Positions 8,330-17,798 of a DNA stretch of 64,000 nucleotides are shown here, one piece after another. Location: assembly GCA_947501845.1 (NCBI GenBank), contig CANMXP010000002.1, positions 1 through 64,000 of the forward strand. Direction: 5' to 3'. Positions within the stretch are counted from its first letter, which is position 1. Every line of letters starts with the position of its first letter. A program made the position numbers and the translations under genes. The notes beneath the pieces are model-generated. The model was given only the letters and a program-made list of their open reading frames with translations. It was not told the DNA's origin and did no database searches. The stretch comes from an uncultured Flavobacteriaceae bacterium. GTDB lineage: Bacteria; Bacteroidota; Bacteroidia; Flavobacteriales; Flavobacteriaceae.

Positions 8330-8965
8330 TTAGTCTTTATGCATAGCAGACAGCATACCGCCGTAAACACCATTTAATGAAGATAAGTTTGATGCTAATG
8401 ATTGCATTTGTTCTTTTAATTTAGCTGCATTTTCTACAGATTCTTCATTAATAGAAGCTTGTTTATTAATACTTTCTAACTGTACTTTATACAAACTATT
8501 TAATGATTCCATTTGAGCTGCTGCTAATGATAATTCTTCACCATATTTCTTAGTTGCTTCAACAGAATCTACAGTAGATCCCATATTTCTTGCTGCACCT
8601 TCGAAATTTCTTATGCTTTCTCCTAAACTAGCCATTAATTCGCCATCTATTTTAGCGTCTTTTAATAATTCATCTAATTTAGTTGCCAACATGCCTTGTG
8701 GGCTTTCTTTTTCTTTACTTCCAGTTTGTCCCCCTGCTAATTCTGGATATACTAACGACCAATCTAATTCTTCATCAACTGGTTCGAATGCAGATAGTGC
8801 AAAAATAATTGCTTCTGTTACTAGACCAATAGTTAACATAACGTTACCCGTTAAAGGTCCTATTTCAAAATGAATAATCTTGAATAGAGCTCCAACGATT
8901 ACAATTGCTGCTCCTAATCCATAAGCCATATTCATGAATTTTTTACTTGCTTTTGACTTTGCCAT
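8330..8965 (-). CDS. gldL: Gliding motility / type IX secretion motor protein GldL
   Basis: A 211-residue inner-membrane protein with two membrane helices (about 14-32 and 40-60) and a cytoplasmic helical tail. Charged residues lie inside the helices: Lys29 and His32 in the first, Glu51 in the second. They correspond by spacing to the Lys27, His30 and Glu49 implicated in proton flow in Flavobacterium johnsoniae GldL. Together with GldM it makes the 5:2 rotary motor that powers gliding and secretion. The operon position between gldK and gldM is the conserved one. Confidence 0.96.
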   Translation of the reverse strand: MAKSKASKKFMNMAYGLGAAIVIVGALFKIIHFEIGPLTGNVMLTIGLVTEAIIFALSAFEPVDEELDWSLVYPELAGGQTGSKEKESPQGMLATKLDELLKDAKIDGELMASLGESIRNFEGAARNMGSTVDSVEATKKYGEELSLAAAQMESLNSLYKVQLESINKQASINEESVENAAKLKEQMQSLASNLSSLNGVYGGMLSAMHKD

Positions 8966-9041
8966 AATTTTCGGTTTTTAATTTTAAGTAAGATACTTAA
9001 GTAGGTTAATTAATAGTTGTTATTGTGTTTTGACTTGATTA

Positions 9042-10409
9042 TTATTTCTTATTAGAATTCTTTGTTACTTTTGTCCCCATGTAATCTTGTACTGTTCTGA
9101 ATCCTATATAACTTCTTGCAGAATCTGCATATTCGTAATCTCTAGAGCTTACTTGTAAAAAGTATGCGACATCTTTCCATGAACCGCCTCTTACAATTTT
9201 ACGCTTATTATCACTATCATTTACACTAGGGTTTATTGTTGATGTATATGCATAAGATGAAGGATCATAAGATGCATTTACCCATTCTGACACATTACCT
9301 GCCATATTGTATAAATTATAATCGTTAGGCTCGTAAGACTTTGCTTCTACTGTATATAATGCCTGATCTGCAGCATAATCTCCTCTTACTGGTTTAAAGT
9401 TTGCCATAAAGCAACCTCTATCACTCTTCGTATAAGGCCCTCCCCATGGGTAAGTTGCTGCTTGAAGACCACCTCTAGCCGCATATTCCCATTCAGCTTC
9501 AGATGGTAATCTGAATCTATTCACCATAGAAGCTCCTTTTTTACCTTTTTGGTAAGAATTCTTATTAATAGTTCGCCACTCACAAAAAGCTTTTGCTTGC
9601 ATCCAAGTTACTCCTACTACAGGATAATCACTATAAGCATCATGTGAAAAATAGTCATTATGCATTGGCTCGTTATAAGAATAAGAAAAATCTCTAATCC
9701 ATACCGTTGTATCTGGATATACTTCTATTTCTTCTTTTAAAAGGACATCTTTACGTTTAACACCTCTATTTCTTGCTGCTTCTTGAATATCCATATAATT
9801 GTATTGGAACTTGAATTTCTTCACATCCCAGGTACGTTGTCCGTTATAAGACTCTTCTATAGGAAGATACATGGTATCCATAACTTCAGTATAGTACTCA
9901 TCTGGATATTCTGCTGTATCGAAGACTAAATCCACATCGTGATTAATTCTTCTTCCTTCATGTCCTGTTGGACCTAAGCCTGTATAGTTTTCGAACATAT
10001 ACTTCTCGTAAACAGACATATTAGCGGTGTCTGCATCTTTAAAAGCATATTCGCCAATACCTCCATCTTCAGGCACTTTACCAACCTCATCGGCTAATAT
10101 AGCAAGTTTCATTCTCACGATTGAGTCTCTTACCCATTGAACAAATTGGCGATATTCGCTATTTGTTATTTCGGTTTCGTCCATATAAAAGGCTCTTACT
10201 GTAACGGTTTTTGCAGGTGCATCATGTACACCAGCAAGATCGTCATCTGCTTTACCCATAATAAACGCTCCTCCTGGAATTAGTTGCATTCCGTAAGGCT
10301 TTTCAGGGTGCCATTTCTTTCCTTGTACACCCACTAGTTCGCCTCTATCCTTAGAGCCACAACTAGCTAGCATTGTTATTACTGCGATTAATAATATAAA
10401 TTTCTTCAT
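9042..10409 (-). CDS. gldK: Gliding motility lipoprotein GldK
   Basis: A 455-residue lipoprotein. The start MKKFILLIAVITMLASC places a lipobox with Cys17; an ATG two codons upstream (10415) is equally possible and longer starts would bury the signal. The mature part has the formylglycine-generating-enzyme/sulfatase-modifying fold seen in GldK (MQLIPGGAFIMG near the start; FRLPSEAEWEYAARGG; NMAGNVSEWV; IVRGGSWKD near the end), though it is not known to act as an enzyme. GldK and GldN form the periplasmic ring beneath the outer-membrane translocon. First gene of gldK-L-M-N, with a perfect inverted repeat upstream. Confidence 0.95.
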   Translation of the reverse strand: MKKFILLIAVITMLASCGSKDRGELVGVQGKKWHPEKPYGMQLIPGGAFIMGKADDDLAGVHDAPAKTVTVRAFYMDETEITNSEYRQFVQWVRDSIVRMKLAILADEVGKVPEDGGIGEYAFKDADTANMSVYEKYMFENYTGLGPTGHEGRRINHDVDLVFDTAEYPDEYYTEVMDTMYLPIEESYNGQRTWDVKKFKFQYNYMDIQEAARNRGVKRKDVLLKEEIEVYPDTTVWIRDFSYSYNEPMHNDYFSHDAYSDYPVVGVTWMQAKAFCEWRTINKNSYQKGKKGASMVNRFRLPSEAEWEYAARGGLQAATYPWGGPYTKSDRGCFMANFKPVRGDYAADQALYTVEAKSYEPNDYNLYNMAGNVSEWVNASYDPSSYAYTSTINPSVNDSDNKRKIVRGGSWKDVAYFLQVSSRDYEYADSARSYIGFRTVQDYMGTKVTKNSNKK

Positions 10410-10511
10410 ATCCATAGAAAACTCGAGGTTAATTAGTTTAAGCTTCATTTTTGTGAGCGTAAACATATTTATATATTTTTTAAAAAACAACTTTTTCAAC
10501 AAAAAAAATAC

Positions 10512-10548
10512 ATTTCATCGTGAAAAAATGGCATTTTACCGATGAAAT
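10512..10548. promoter_or_regulatory. Perfect inverted repeat upstream of gldK
   Basis: ATTTCATCG (10512-10520) and CGATGAAAT (10540-10548) are exact inverted 9-mers separated by 19 bases, about 103 bases upstream of the gldK start and 25 bases past the stop of the preceding gene. No T run follows, so it looks more like an operator than a terminator. The same CGATGAAAT arm appears before the LRR gene. Confidence 0.5.
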
Positions 10549-10572
10549 AAACTTTTTGACCTTTATTTAGTG

Positions 10573-11739
10573 TTAAACACAATTCTTTTGAAATGCTTTA
10601 TACCAACGGTCAGGCAACTTATTATTACAGGCGTCTAAGTAATCCTGATGCATGCAAGGTAATAACGTATGTCTTTTCAATTTATTATTAACCTCGGCTA
10701 AAAAAGGAATTTCTATCCACCATCTACCCGTTTTACTACTCTTATAAAAGACCAACTCTTGAGAGTCTACTAATGTTATAAATTTTTGATAACTTCTATC
10801 TTCTGAAAAGTCATCATCGTTTACCCTATAATTAACACCTTCTATAAAATACCAAATCATCTGAGAAACTAACATGGATGTAATTTCATCATCTTTAGAT
10901 GGCTTATATTCATAAATACCAAAAGAAGACACCTTATTACTAATACCTGCATAACGTGCAATAGCACAAATTTCCTTTCCATCCAATCCATTAGGAGAGT
11001 ACTTTTGGTTTAAACTAACCTCGGCTCCTTTTACCGAAGTTAAATCTACACTAACTATATTGGCATCTCTTAACACAGGCTCAACTATAGAAATATCATT
11101 AGATACTTGTCCGAGTCTGTAGGATTCAAAATAAAGACTATCCATTAAATCGATTTCTTCTTGCGAATTGAAATAAGTTTGATACCCTATAGTTGCATAA
11201 TTAAAAAGGTTGTAAGGTTGGTCTAGAATCACCTTCCCTACAAAACTATTATTCTTTATTGGTTTTGTGGAATCACCCAAATCGAACTTACTATCAACAT
11301 TTACAATATTAACCATTGGCGTTAAATTATCGTAGGCTCTATAATTTGCATAAGTAAGGTCTTGCGTTCCTCCTAATATAATAGGGATAATATTCTTTTT
11401 TACCAAAATGCTTATAGCCGTTTTTAGTGCAAAATAGGTATCTTCTACACTTTCTCCTTTATTTATATCACCTAAATCCGCTATTGTAGTATTCCAACTT
11501 CCTGGAAAAAGACCGTACAAAGATTTTCTAATTTCATCTAAATGAAATTCTTCTCCTATATAATTAACATCATTTCTATTTTCTAAAACACCCAAAATAG
11601 CAATATCTACATGATCTAAATCTGGTATGCCATTTTGTTCAGAATGAATTTTAAGTTTTCTCCCTAAAGCTTGCGTAGAAAGCAACTCGTTATGAGCCAA
11701 AACTAAATCTGAAACGGGAGATAAAAAATTAAAATTCAT
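10573..11739 (-). CDS. Arginase/formimidoylglutamase-fold protein, metal ligands lost
   Basis: A 388-residue protein with the overall pattern of ureohydrolases (arginase, agmatinase, formimidoylglutamase). The motif positions can be followed but the manganese ligands are missing: GGDHS is GGTQD (123-127), DAHxD is DSKFD (149-153) and SxDxDxxDP is SVDLTSV (230-236). It is therefore unlikely to be an active hydrolase, whatever the database name. It sits between topA and gldK on the same strand, a placement I recall from other flavobacteria, which suggests a link to the secretion/motility machinery. That link is inference. Gap to topA is 21 bp, so they are probably co-transcribed. Confidence 0.8.
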   Translation of the reverse strand: MNFNFLSPVSDLVLAHNELLSTQALGRKLKIHSEQNGIPDLDHVDIAILGVLENRNDVNYIGEEFHLDEIRKSLYGLFPGSWNTTIADLGDINKGESVEDTYFALKTAISILVKKNIIPIILGGTQDLTYANYRAYDNLTPMVNIVNVDSKFDLGDSTKPIKNNSFVGKVILDQPYNLFNYATIGYQTYFNSQEEIDLMDSLYFESYRLGQVSNDISIVEPVLRDANIVSVDLTSVKGAEVSLNQKYSPNGLDGKEICAIARYAGISNKVSSFGIYEYKPSKDDEITSMLVSQMIWYFIEGVNYRVNDDDFSEDRSYQKFITLVDSQELVFYKSSKTGRWWIEIPFLAEVNNKLKRHTLLPCMHQDYLDACNNKLPDRWYKAFQKNCV

Positions 11740-11760
11740 TTGATGATACTTCTCTATTTT

Positions 11761-14253
11761 TTATGACTTCTTTTTTGCTGGTGCTTTTTTTCTAGTTGCT
11801 TTTTTCTTAGGTGCATTGGCTTCTATAATTGCTTTAGCCTCATCTAAAGTCATTTCTGAAACATCAACTGTTTTAGCAAGTTCAACTTTTATTTTTCCTT
11901 TTAAAACATTATGTCTTCCCCAACGCGCTTTTTCAACTCGTATGCCTTCTTCTTCCCAATTATGAACAACCTTATCTATTTCCTTTTGAATTTTTGTTTC
12001 AATTAATTCAACAATATCTTCATCTGATAAATTATCCCAATCGTATTTTTTGTTTACGTTAATAAACATATTGTTCCATTTAATAAACGGTCCAAAACGT
12101 CCTTTACCTTTTTGTACGGGCAAATCTTTATATGTATATATAGGAGCATCTGCCTTTTGCTTTTCTTTAATTAAAACAATGGCATCATCAAGCTCTACAC
12201 TTAAAGGGTCAACACCTTTTGGCAACGAAACAAACGCACTACCAAATTTAACGTAAGGACCAAATCGGCCATTATTTACCACAATATCTTCACCTTCGTA
12301 GGTTCCTAAACTTTTTGGAAGCTGAAATAAATCCATTGCTTCTTCATAAGTAATGGTGGTTAATTGTTGATCTGGACTTAAACTGGCAAATTGCGGCTTT
12401 TCTTCATCATCAACAGTACCTATTTGTACCATAGGGCCAAACCTACCTAAACGTACACTTACTTGTTTTCCAGATTTTGGATCGGTTCCTAAAATACGCT
12501 CACCAGATTCTCTTTCTGCATTTTCTTTTACATCTTCAACTTTAGGATGGAAGTTTTTATAAAATGACTTCATCATTTTAGTCCAATCTTCATTACCTTC
12601 AGCAATCTCATCAAAATCCGCTTCTACTTTAGCTGTAAAATTATAATCTAAAATGGTTTCAAAATGATTTACCAAAAAGTCGGTGACAATCATACCTATA
12701 TCTGTTGGCACAAGCTTTCCTTTATCCGACCCTACCTTTTCAGTTAATTCCACACCATTTACAGAACCATTTTGAAGTTTTAATTGGGTATAACTTCTTT
12801 CAACACCTTCTACAGTTCCTTTCTCTACATAATTTCTATTCTGTATGGTTGAAATAGTTGGTGCATATGTTGACGGACGTCCAATACCCAATTCTTCCAG
12901 CTTCTTAACGAGCGATGCCTCTGTATATCTTGCAGGCGGACGCGTGTAACGTTCTGTTGCTGTTATATAATTATTAAGAAGCGCCTCGTTTACTTTCATA
13001 GCTGGAAGCATCCCTTCTTGTTCTACATCTTCATCATCTGTACCTTCTAAATATACTTTTAAAAAGCCATCAAACGTAATAACTTCTCCGTTAGCCGTAA
13101 AGGTTTCTTTATGTGTAGACGCTCCAACTTTCACATTAGTACGTTCTAATTCTGCTTCGCTCATCTGTGATGCAATGGCACGTTTCCAAATTAAATCGTA
13201 CAAGCGGGCTTGGTCCCTATCGATATCAACTGAATGTGTTGAAAAATTCGTCGGACGGATAGCCTCATGCGCTTCTTGAGCCCCTTTGGCTTTTCCTTTA
13301 TAGTTTCTTGGTTTACTATATTTTGCACCATAGGCTTTTTCAATTTCTGCCTGTGCCCCTTGTCTTGCTTCATCCGATAAGTTAACACTATCTGTTCTCA
13401 TGTAAGTAATCAGACCTGCTTCATAAAGACGTTGCGCCATGGTCATGGTTTTACTTACCGAAAAATATAATTTACGTGATGCTTCTTGCTGTAACGTAGA
13501 TGTTGTAAATGGTGCTGCTGGCGATTTTTTTGCTGGTTTCTTTTCTAAATCAGAGACCTTAAAACTAGCCGCACTATTCTTCTCTAAGAACTGTTGTGCT
13601 TCTTCTTTAGTTGAAAAATTCTTTGGTAGTTTTGCTTTAAAAGTTTGTCCATCTTCGTTTGAGAATTCTGCATCGACCCTATACGAAGCCACTGGAGAAA
13701 ACCCTTTAATCTCTCTTTCTTTTTCAACAATGAGTCTTACCGAAACAGATTGAACTCTACCTGCAGACAGCCCTCCTTTTACCTTTCTCCAAAGCACAGG
13801 AGAAAGCTCATAACCCACAATTCTATCTAATACACGACGAGCCTGTTGCGCATCTACTAAGTCGTAGTCAATGCCCCTAGGATTTTCAATCGCTTTTTGA
13901 ATAGCAGCTTTTGTGATTTCGTGAAAAACAATACGTTTCGTTTTTTCTTTATCTAACTTTAAAGTTTCAGCCAAGTGCCATGCAATGGCCTCTCCTTCAC
14001 GATCTTCATCACTTGCCAACCAAACCCATTCTGCTTTTTTAGCTAAATCTTTTAATTTTTTAACGACCGCTTTTTTATCTTTTGAAACTTCGTATTTTGG
14101 TTTAAAATCACCATCAACATCAACTCCTAATTCTTTGGAAGGCAGATCGGATATGTGTCCGAAACTAGACTCAACTTTAAAATCCTTTCCTAAAAATTTT
14201 TCAATGGTTTTTGCCTTTGCTGGTGACTCAACAATCACTAAATTCTTCGTCAT
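11761..14253 (-). CDS. topA: DNA topoisomerase I
   Basis: An 830-residue type IA topoisomerase that relaxes negative supercoils. The Toprim domain starts at residue 1 (LVIVESPAKAKTIEKFLG) with the acidic triad DED at 82-84, and the active-site Tyr is Y284 (GLITYMRTDS). The C-terminal part lacks the zinc-finger cysteines of E. coli TopA. Instead it has four repeats of the form GRFGPxV (about residues 590-800) and a Lys-rich tail (KKKATRKKAPAKKKS), the usual arrangement in Bacteroidota. It begins a minus-strand group running into the arginase-like gene and probably gldK. Confidence 0.97.
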   Translation of the reverse strand: MTKNLVIVESPAKAKTIEKFLGKDFKVESSFGHISDLPSKELGVDVDGDFKPKYEVSKDKKAVVKKLKDLAKKAEWVWLASDEDREGEAIAWHLAETLKLDKEKTKRIVFHEITKAAIQKAIENPRGIDYDLVDAQQARRVLDRIVGYELSPVLWRKVKGGLSAGRVQSVSVRLIVEKEREIKGFSPVASYRVDAEFSNEDGQTFKAKLPKNFSTKEEAQQFLEKNSAASFKVSDLEKKPAKKSPAAPFTTSTLQQEASRKLYFSVSKTMTMAQRLYEAGLITYMRTDSVNLSDEARQGAQAEIEKAYGAKYSKPRNYKGKAKGAQEAHEAIRPTNFSTHSVDIDRDQARLYDLIWKRAIASQMSEAELERTNVKVGASTHKETFTANGEVITFDGFLKVYLEGTDDEDVEQEGMLPAMKVNEALLNNYITATERYTRPPARYTEASLVKKLEELGIGRPSTYAPTISTIQNRNYVEKGTVEGVERSYTQLKLQNGSVNGVELTEKVGSDKGKLVPTDIGMIVTDFLVNHFETILDYNFTAKVEADFDEIAEGNEDWTKMMKSFYKNFHPKVEDVKENAERESGERILGTDPKSGKQVSVRLGRFGPMVQIGTVDDEEKPQFASLSPDQQLTTITYEEAMDLFQLPKSLGTYEGEDIVVNNGRFGPYVKFGSAFVSLPKGVDPLSVELDDAIVLIKEKQKADAPIYTYKDLPVQKGKGRFGPFIKWNNMFINVNKKYDWDNLSDEDIVELIETKIQKEIDKVVHNWEEEGIRVEKARWGRHNVLKGKIKVELAKTVDVSEMTLDEAKAIIEANAPKKKATRKKAPAKKKS

Positions 14254-14272
14254 ACTTCAATTTTTGAAGCTA

Positions 14273-14280
14273 CAAATGTA
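14273..14280 (-). promoter_or_regulatory. Probable -7 element of the topA promoter
   Basis: TACATTTG on the minus strand fits TAnnTTTG and lies 19 bases before the topA start codon. No TTG occurs at the expected -33 distance. Confidence 0.5.
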
Positions 14281-14338
14281 TATCAAAAAAAGTTTATCTG
14301 CTGCATTTTATGGATTATCTGTTAATTATTTAAACAAA

Positions 14339-14374
14339 AAAAGCAGGTTTTTAACATTTTAAAAGCAGGTTTTT
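14339..14374. repeat. Two direct copies of AAAAGCAGGTTTTT
   Basis: Identical 14-mers at 14339-14352 and 14361-14374, just past the stop of the membrane protein gene at 14390. Each copy resembles one arm of the terminator at 16041-16071, so this may be a decayed or duplicated terminator. They are in the same orientation and cannot pair with each other. Confidence 0.5.
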
Positions 14375-14389
14375 GATGTAAAAAAATAT

Positions 14390-15172
14390 TTATTCAGGTA
14401 GCATTCCTATTTTGTCTATCGCATCAGTTTCATCAAAACCTATAACATGTTTGTATATTAAATAGGTTGGATGATATACAAAAGCTGCTGTAAATAGTAA
14501 TCCTATTCCGCATAATAAAAATCCAATAATTTGTGATAAAAATGAGGCTACTATTACCAGACCAAAAGTGATCAGCCATTTTTTATTCCCTAGTTTAAAA
14601 CTAACTTTTACAATGTCTATAACACTAAGCTCAGGGTTAAATGCATATATTAATGAAAAATAAGACAGGGGTATCATAACATAAAATATAGGCAAATAGC
14701 ATAACAAGGCTGCTACAATAGCAATTCCAAAAGAAGCCAACATCAGTATAAATATTTTACTTAAATATTTCCCTTTTACAAAATAAAAGAAATCGGATGT
14801 TGACACGCTTTCATTATAATCCAACTTTTGTATAATTCTAAAAAAAGCAGCGTTTAAGGCCACCGTAATCGCTCCTAAAACAAATACCCCAACAATTATG
14901 AATAACACATACAGTATTGACATCCCTGCAAAAACGCCATTAAATGCTTCAGGATCTATAGACCCGTCTTCTTGCTGTGCAATTGCTATTCCTATTAAAG
15001 GAAGGTATATAATAATAATTAAGGGCATCATTATTATTAATGTAAATAGCTGTAATAAGAACCCTTGAAGCCATGTTTTTTTAAACAATTCAATTGACTC
15101 GCTAAAAATGGTTCCAAAATCTAAAGCCTTGGCATTTTCTATCTTTTGTAACAAACTGCTAATTTTAGTCAT
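14390..15172 (-). CDS. Multi-pass membrane protein, tandem paralogue 2
   Basis: A 260-residue integral membrane protein with about six hydrophobic segments (starting about residues 33, 84, 133, 165, 200 and 220). The N-terminal 30 residues form an amphipathic stretch ALDFGTIFSESIELFKKTW closely matching the upstream neighbour (SLDFGTIFDNTIELFKKIW). Both also share KWLITFG and the C-terminal YKxVxGFD...IDxIG. They are clearly duplicates. I do not recognise a specific function; the layout resembles uncharacterised membrane families often named after the glycerophosphodiester phosphodiesterase membrane domain. The gap to the paralogue is 14 bp, so both are in one transcript. Confidence 0.8.
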   Translation of the reverse strand: MTKISSLLQKIENAKALDFGTIFSESIELFKKTWLQGFLLQLFTLIIMMPLIIIIYLPLIGIAIAQQEDGSIDPEAFNGVFAGMSILYVLFIIVGVFVLGAITVALNAAFFRIIQKLDYNESVSTSDFFYFVKGKYLSKIFILMLASFGIAIVAALLCYLPIFYVMIPLSYFSLIYAFNPELSVIDIVKVSFKLGNKKWLITFGLVIVASFLSQIIGFLLCGIGLLFTAAFVYHPTYLIYKHVIGFDETDAIDKIGMLPE

Positions 15173-15186
15173 ATCTAATAATATTA

Positions 15187-15963
15187 TTAATAATCTGAAT
15201 CATTTCCAGCTCCTATTTGATCTATCTCACTGGTGTTATCAAAACCAACAACTTCTTTATAAATAAAAAATATTGGTAAATAAACTATAGACATGGTAAA
15301 CAAAACGCCTATAAAACAAGCAATCATGCCTAGCATCCCTAAAATCCCTGCAACAAACATAGTTCCGAATGTGATGAGCCATTTTTTGTTCCCAATTGCA
15401 AAACTTGCCTTAACAACTTCCATCTCACTTAAATTTGGGTTATTAGCAAAAACTATAGAAAAATATGACAATGGCACAAACGCATATATGTATGGAATAA
15501 AAAGTAAAAGCTGGGCTAATGTAGCAATTCCTGTATAAATAATACCCAGCATCAATAGTTTAGAAGCGTATTCTTTTTTAAAGAAATAAAAATAATCATC
15601 AACAACATTCCCACCTAAATTGACTTGTTTACAAATCTTATAAAATGCCCCTACAAAAGCCATAGTTACCGCACTTAAAAGAATTGTTTGAGGAATACTG
15701 TAAAGTACATTTACTCCATAAAGACTAAAAACAGTATCCATATCAAAACTGTCAACATTTGCAAAGAAATTATTCTCCGGTGCCAATCCTATTAACGAAA
15801 ACAGTAAGTTTATTACAACTGCAAAAACCACCATAAGCAAAACCATCAAAAAACCTTTTAACCAGATTTTTTTAAATAGTTCTATGGTATTGTCGAATAT
15901 GGTTCCAAAGTCTAAAGATTTGGCATTATCTATTTTTTTCAATAAAGAGTCTAGTGTATTCAT
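15187..15963 (-). CDS. Multi-pass membrane protein, tandem paralogue 1
   Basis: A 258-residue membrane protein with about six hydrophobic segments, paralogous to the next gene downstream (shared LDFGTIF, ELFKKxW, PLSYFS, GNKKWLITFG, YKxVxGFD). No catalytic motif is visible. It is the first gene of the pair and begins 84 bases upstream of nothing but the terminator of the next operon, so it probably has its own promoter. Function unknown. Confidence 0.8.
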   Translation of the reverse strand: MNTLDSLLKKIDNAKSLDFGTIFDNTIELFKKIWLKGFLMVLLMVVFAVVINLLFSLIGLAPENNFFANVDSFDMDTVFSLYGVNVLYSIPQTILLSAVTMAFVGAFYKICKQVNLGGNVVDDYFYFFKKEYASKLLMLGIIYTGIATLAQLLLFIPYIYAFVPLSYFSIVFANNPNLSEMEVVKASFAIGNKKWLITFGTMFVAGILGMLGMIACFIGVLFTMSIVYLPIFFIYKEVVGFDNTSEIDQIGAGNDSDY

Positions 15964-16040
15964 ATTGGGTTGGTTAAATCGATTACAATGCTAAAAAAGC
16001 AAATAATTTTTTAAAAATACATTTGTAATACAACACAAAC

Positions 16041-16071
16041 AAAAAAACCTGCTTAAAAGCAGGCTTTTTTT
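16041..16071 (-). terminator. Terminator of the lipoprotein operon
   Basis: CCTGCTT (16048-16054) pairs with AAGCAGG (16057-16063), flanked by A and T runs that extend the stem and supply T tracts in both directions. It lies 25-55 bases after the stop of the LVIVD gene (16096). Confidence 0.85.
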
Positions 16072-16095
16072 AAGATCAGTCAAAATATTGAAGTA

Positions 16096-17337
16096 TTATT
16101 TCAATGAATAAGAACTTATTAAGTTTACACCATTGTGAATATACTCATATTGATATAACGTGTCCCCTCCTATCATTAGCAAGCTATTTTTTAATGGAAT
16201 AACATCTTTAGACTGAATGTCATCATAGGCTTTTGTTAGTTTAATATCCAACGGATTCGCTTTATCGAATAATTTTAGTCCAGAGGTACCATCACAAACA
16301 AACAATGTGTTTTCTTTAATCCCTAATCCATAAGGGTTTTCCAGCTCATAACGACCTGCCAATGTTGGCGTTTTTTTATCACTAACATCTATAACCTCTA
16401 AAACGCTTTCTAGCTGACCACAGGCATTTCCGCCTCGCAACGTTAAATACGCGTAATCGCCATCAACAACTACAGGGTCGCAGCCTTCCCAATGTGTAAA
16501 CTCTGAAACATATTCTGGTGACGACGGATTAGCGACACTGTAAATATACATCCCATTAGTGCTCCCTAAATACAAATAGCTATCTGCATAAAACATTGTT
16601 TCTATATTCCATCCTGCATATTGCTTACCTTCAAGCACTGGTGATGATAGACTTTGGATATTAAAAATAGCCATTTCATGATTTCCAACCGTGTATAAAT
16701 AATTATTCACTATTTGGAAACGCGCTAAAGAACCACCTTTACCTATAACAGATTCGGCCGAATTAAAAGCAACATCGTTTGAGATCACGTCTATAGCAAT
16801 GAAACGGCTGTCAACTTTTTTACGTTTTTCCGTTGTCACTGTCCATCCAACAATAATATTATTCTCCAAATCTACTTTACCATAATCAACGGCTTCAGCT
16901 TCAATTGGGATGTTATAATTATAGATATTAAATACATCTTTTAATCTTTCAGCTATAGTAATTGAATTAATATTAGAGATATCAAAAACCACTAAATCTG
17001 TAGCACTATCTGCATACAAAAAATCGTCTTTTACCGAGATATCTTCATTTCCAGGAATCTTGATGTATTTAATTGCTTTTGGTAAAGTGGGGTTTGAATT
17101 ATCTATAATATGCACCCCTTTATTAACATCACTAACAAAAATATAGTTTTTATACGCATATATTTTACCAACTTTATCAATACTTACAGGGGTCGTAATT
17201 TCTACCGATTTCCTAAAATCGGCTTTAGTCATTAACTCAGGTGTTGCTACTTGAACAAGCTCAAAGTCAAGATCTTTTTTATCACAAGACCATAAACTAA
17301 AAAAAACTAAGGACAAAAAAAGATAATTTAATTTCAT
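16096..17337 (-). CDS. LVIVD-repeat lipoprotein
   Basis: A 413-residue lipoprotein (signal with lipobox, LWSC, Cys about 18). From about residue 60 to 400 it shows repeats of the LVIVD type, recognised by segments such as FVSDVNKGVHIIDNSNPTLP, YLGSTNGMYIYSVANPSSPE and FVCDGTSGLKLFDKANP. These make a beta-propeller on the cell surface or in the outer-membrane periplasmic face. No enzyme residues are apparent. It is the last of three lipoprotein genes in the operon (12 bp after the 145-residue one). Confidence 0.88.
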   Translation of the reverse strand: MKLNYLFLSLVFFSLWSCDKKDLDFELVQVATPELMTKADFRKSVEITTPVSIDKVGKIYAYKNYIFVSDVNKGVHIIDNSNPTLPKAIKYIKIPGNEDISVKDDFLYADSATDLVVFDISNINSITIAERLKDVFNIYNYNIPIEAEAVDYGKVDLENNIIVGWTVTTEKRKKVDSRFIAIDVISNDVAFNSAESVIGKGGSLARFQIVNNYLYTVGNHEMAIFNIQSLSSPVLEGKQYAGWNIETMFYADSYLYLGSTNGMYIYSVANPSSPEYVSEFTHWEGCDPVVVDGDYAYLTLRGGNACGQLESVLEVIDVSDKKTPTLAGRYELENPYGLGIKENTLFVCDGTSGLKLFDKANPLDIKLTKAYDDIQSKDVIPLKNSLLMIGGDTLYQYEYIHNGVNLISSYSLK

Positions 17338-17349
17338 AGCAAATAATTT

Positions 17350-17787
17350 TTAATATTTATAATTTAATGACGACTCTAAACCTTCAAGGTGCAAAATAAT
17401 TTCATTGCTGCCATCCACTTGAAGCGGTGTTAAATCGAATGATACTATTCTTTTAAATACTGCTAAACAAGCTTCATTATTAATTAACTGAAACTTTAAG
17501 TAACGTTGTTCCGGTGAAGATTCAGCAACTGCACCAGAATCCATTAAATTAAACTCCCAGGAATTACCATCGCAACCAGAAGCACTTATTTCGATAGTCA
17601 AACAATTATCACTTATTTCAGCATTAACAAAAGTAAAATGAGCCGAATCTAGGTTATCATATGCTTCTTTATCTACAATAGTTGCCTGATCGCAAACAAA
17701 GATGGAAGGCCTCTCATCATCATCATCGTCACATTGCATATTCATAAAACATAATACTATAGAAGCAAGGAAAACAATCTTTTTCAT
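17350..17787 (-). CDS. Small lipoprotein, function unknown
   Basis: A 145-residue lipoprotein. The signal MKKIVFLASIVLCFMNMQC ends in Cys19, followed by a run of five Asp. Its signal is nearly a copy of that of the next gene upstream (MKKIFFIASVVLCFINMKC), suggesting duplication of at least the 5' end. The mature part is short and beta-rich, with three further Cys (CDQ, CLTIE, CDG) that could form disulfides. No family recognised. It lies between two other lipoprotein genes in one operon. Confidence 0.8.
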   Translation of the reverse strand: MKKIVFLASIVLCFMNMQCDDDDDERPSIFVCDQATIVDKEAYDNLDSAHFTFVNAEISDNCLTIEISASGCDGNSWEFNLMDSGAVAESSPEQRYLKFQLINNEACLAVFKRIVSFDLTPLQVDGSNEIILHLEGLESSLNYKY

Positions 17788-17798
17788 CTATTTATTTT

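Noticed and set aside
13191-13388. Overlapping minus-strand frame inside topA
   Set aside because: It lies within topA in another frame, has no signal, motif or start context, and is explained as a shadow of the real gene.
14339-14374. Functional terminator from the paired AAAAGCAGGTTTTT copies
   Set aside because: The copies are in the same orientation, so they cannot form a stem with each other; recorded as a repeat only.
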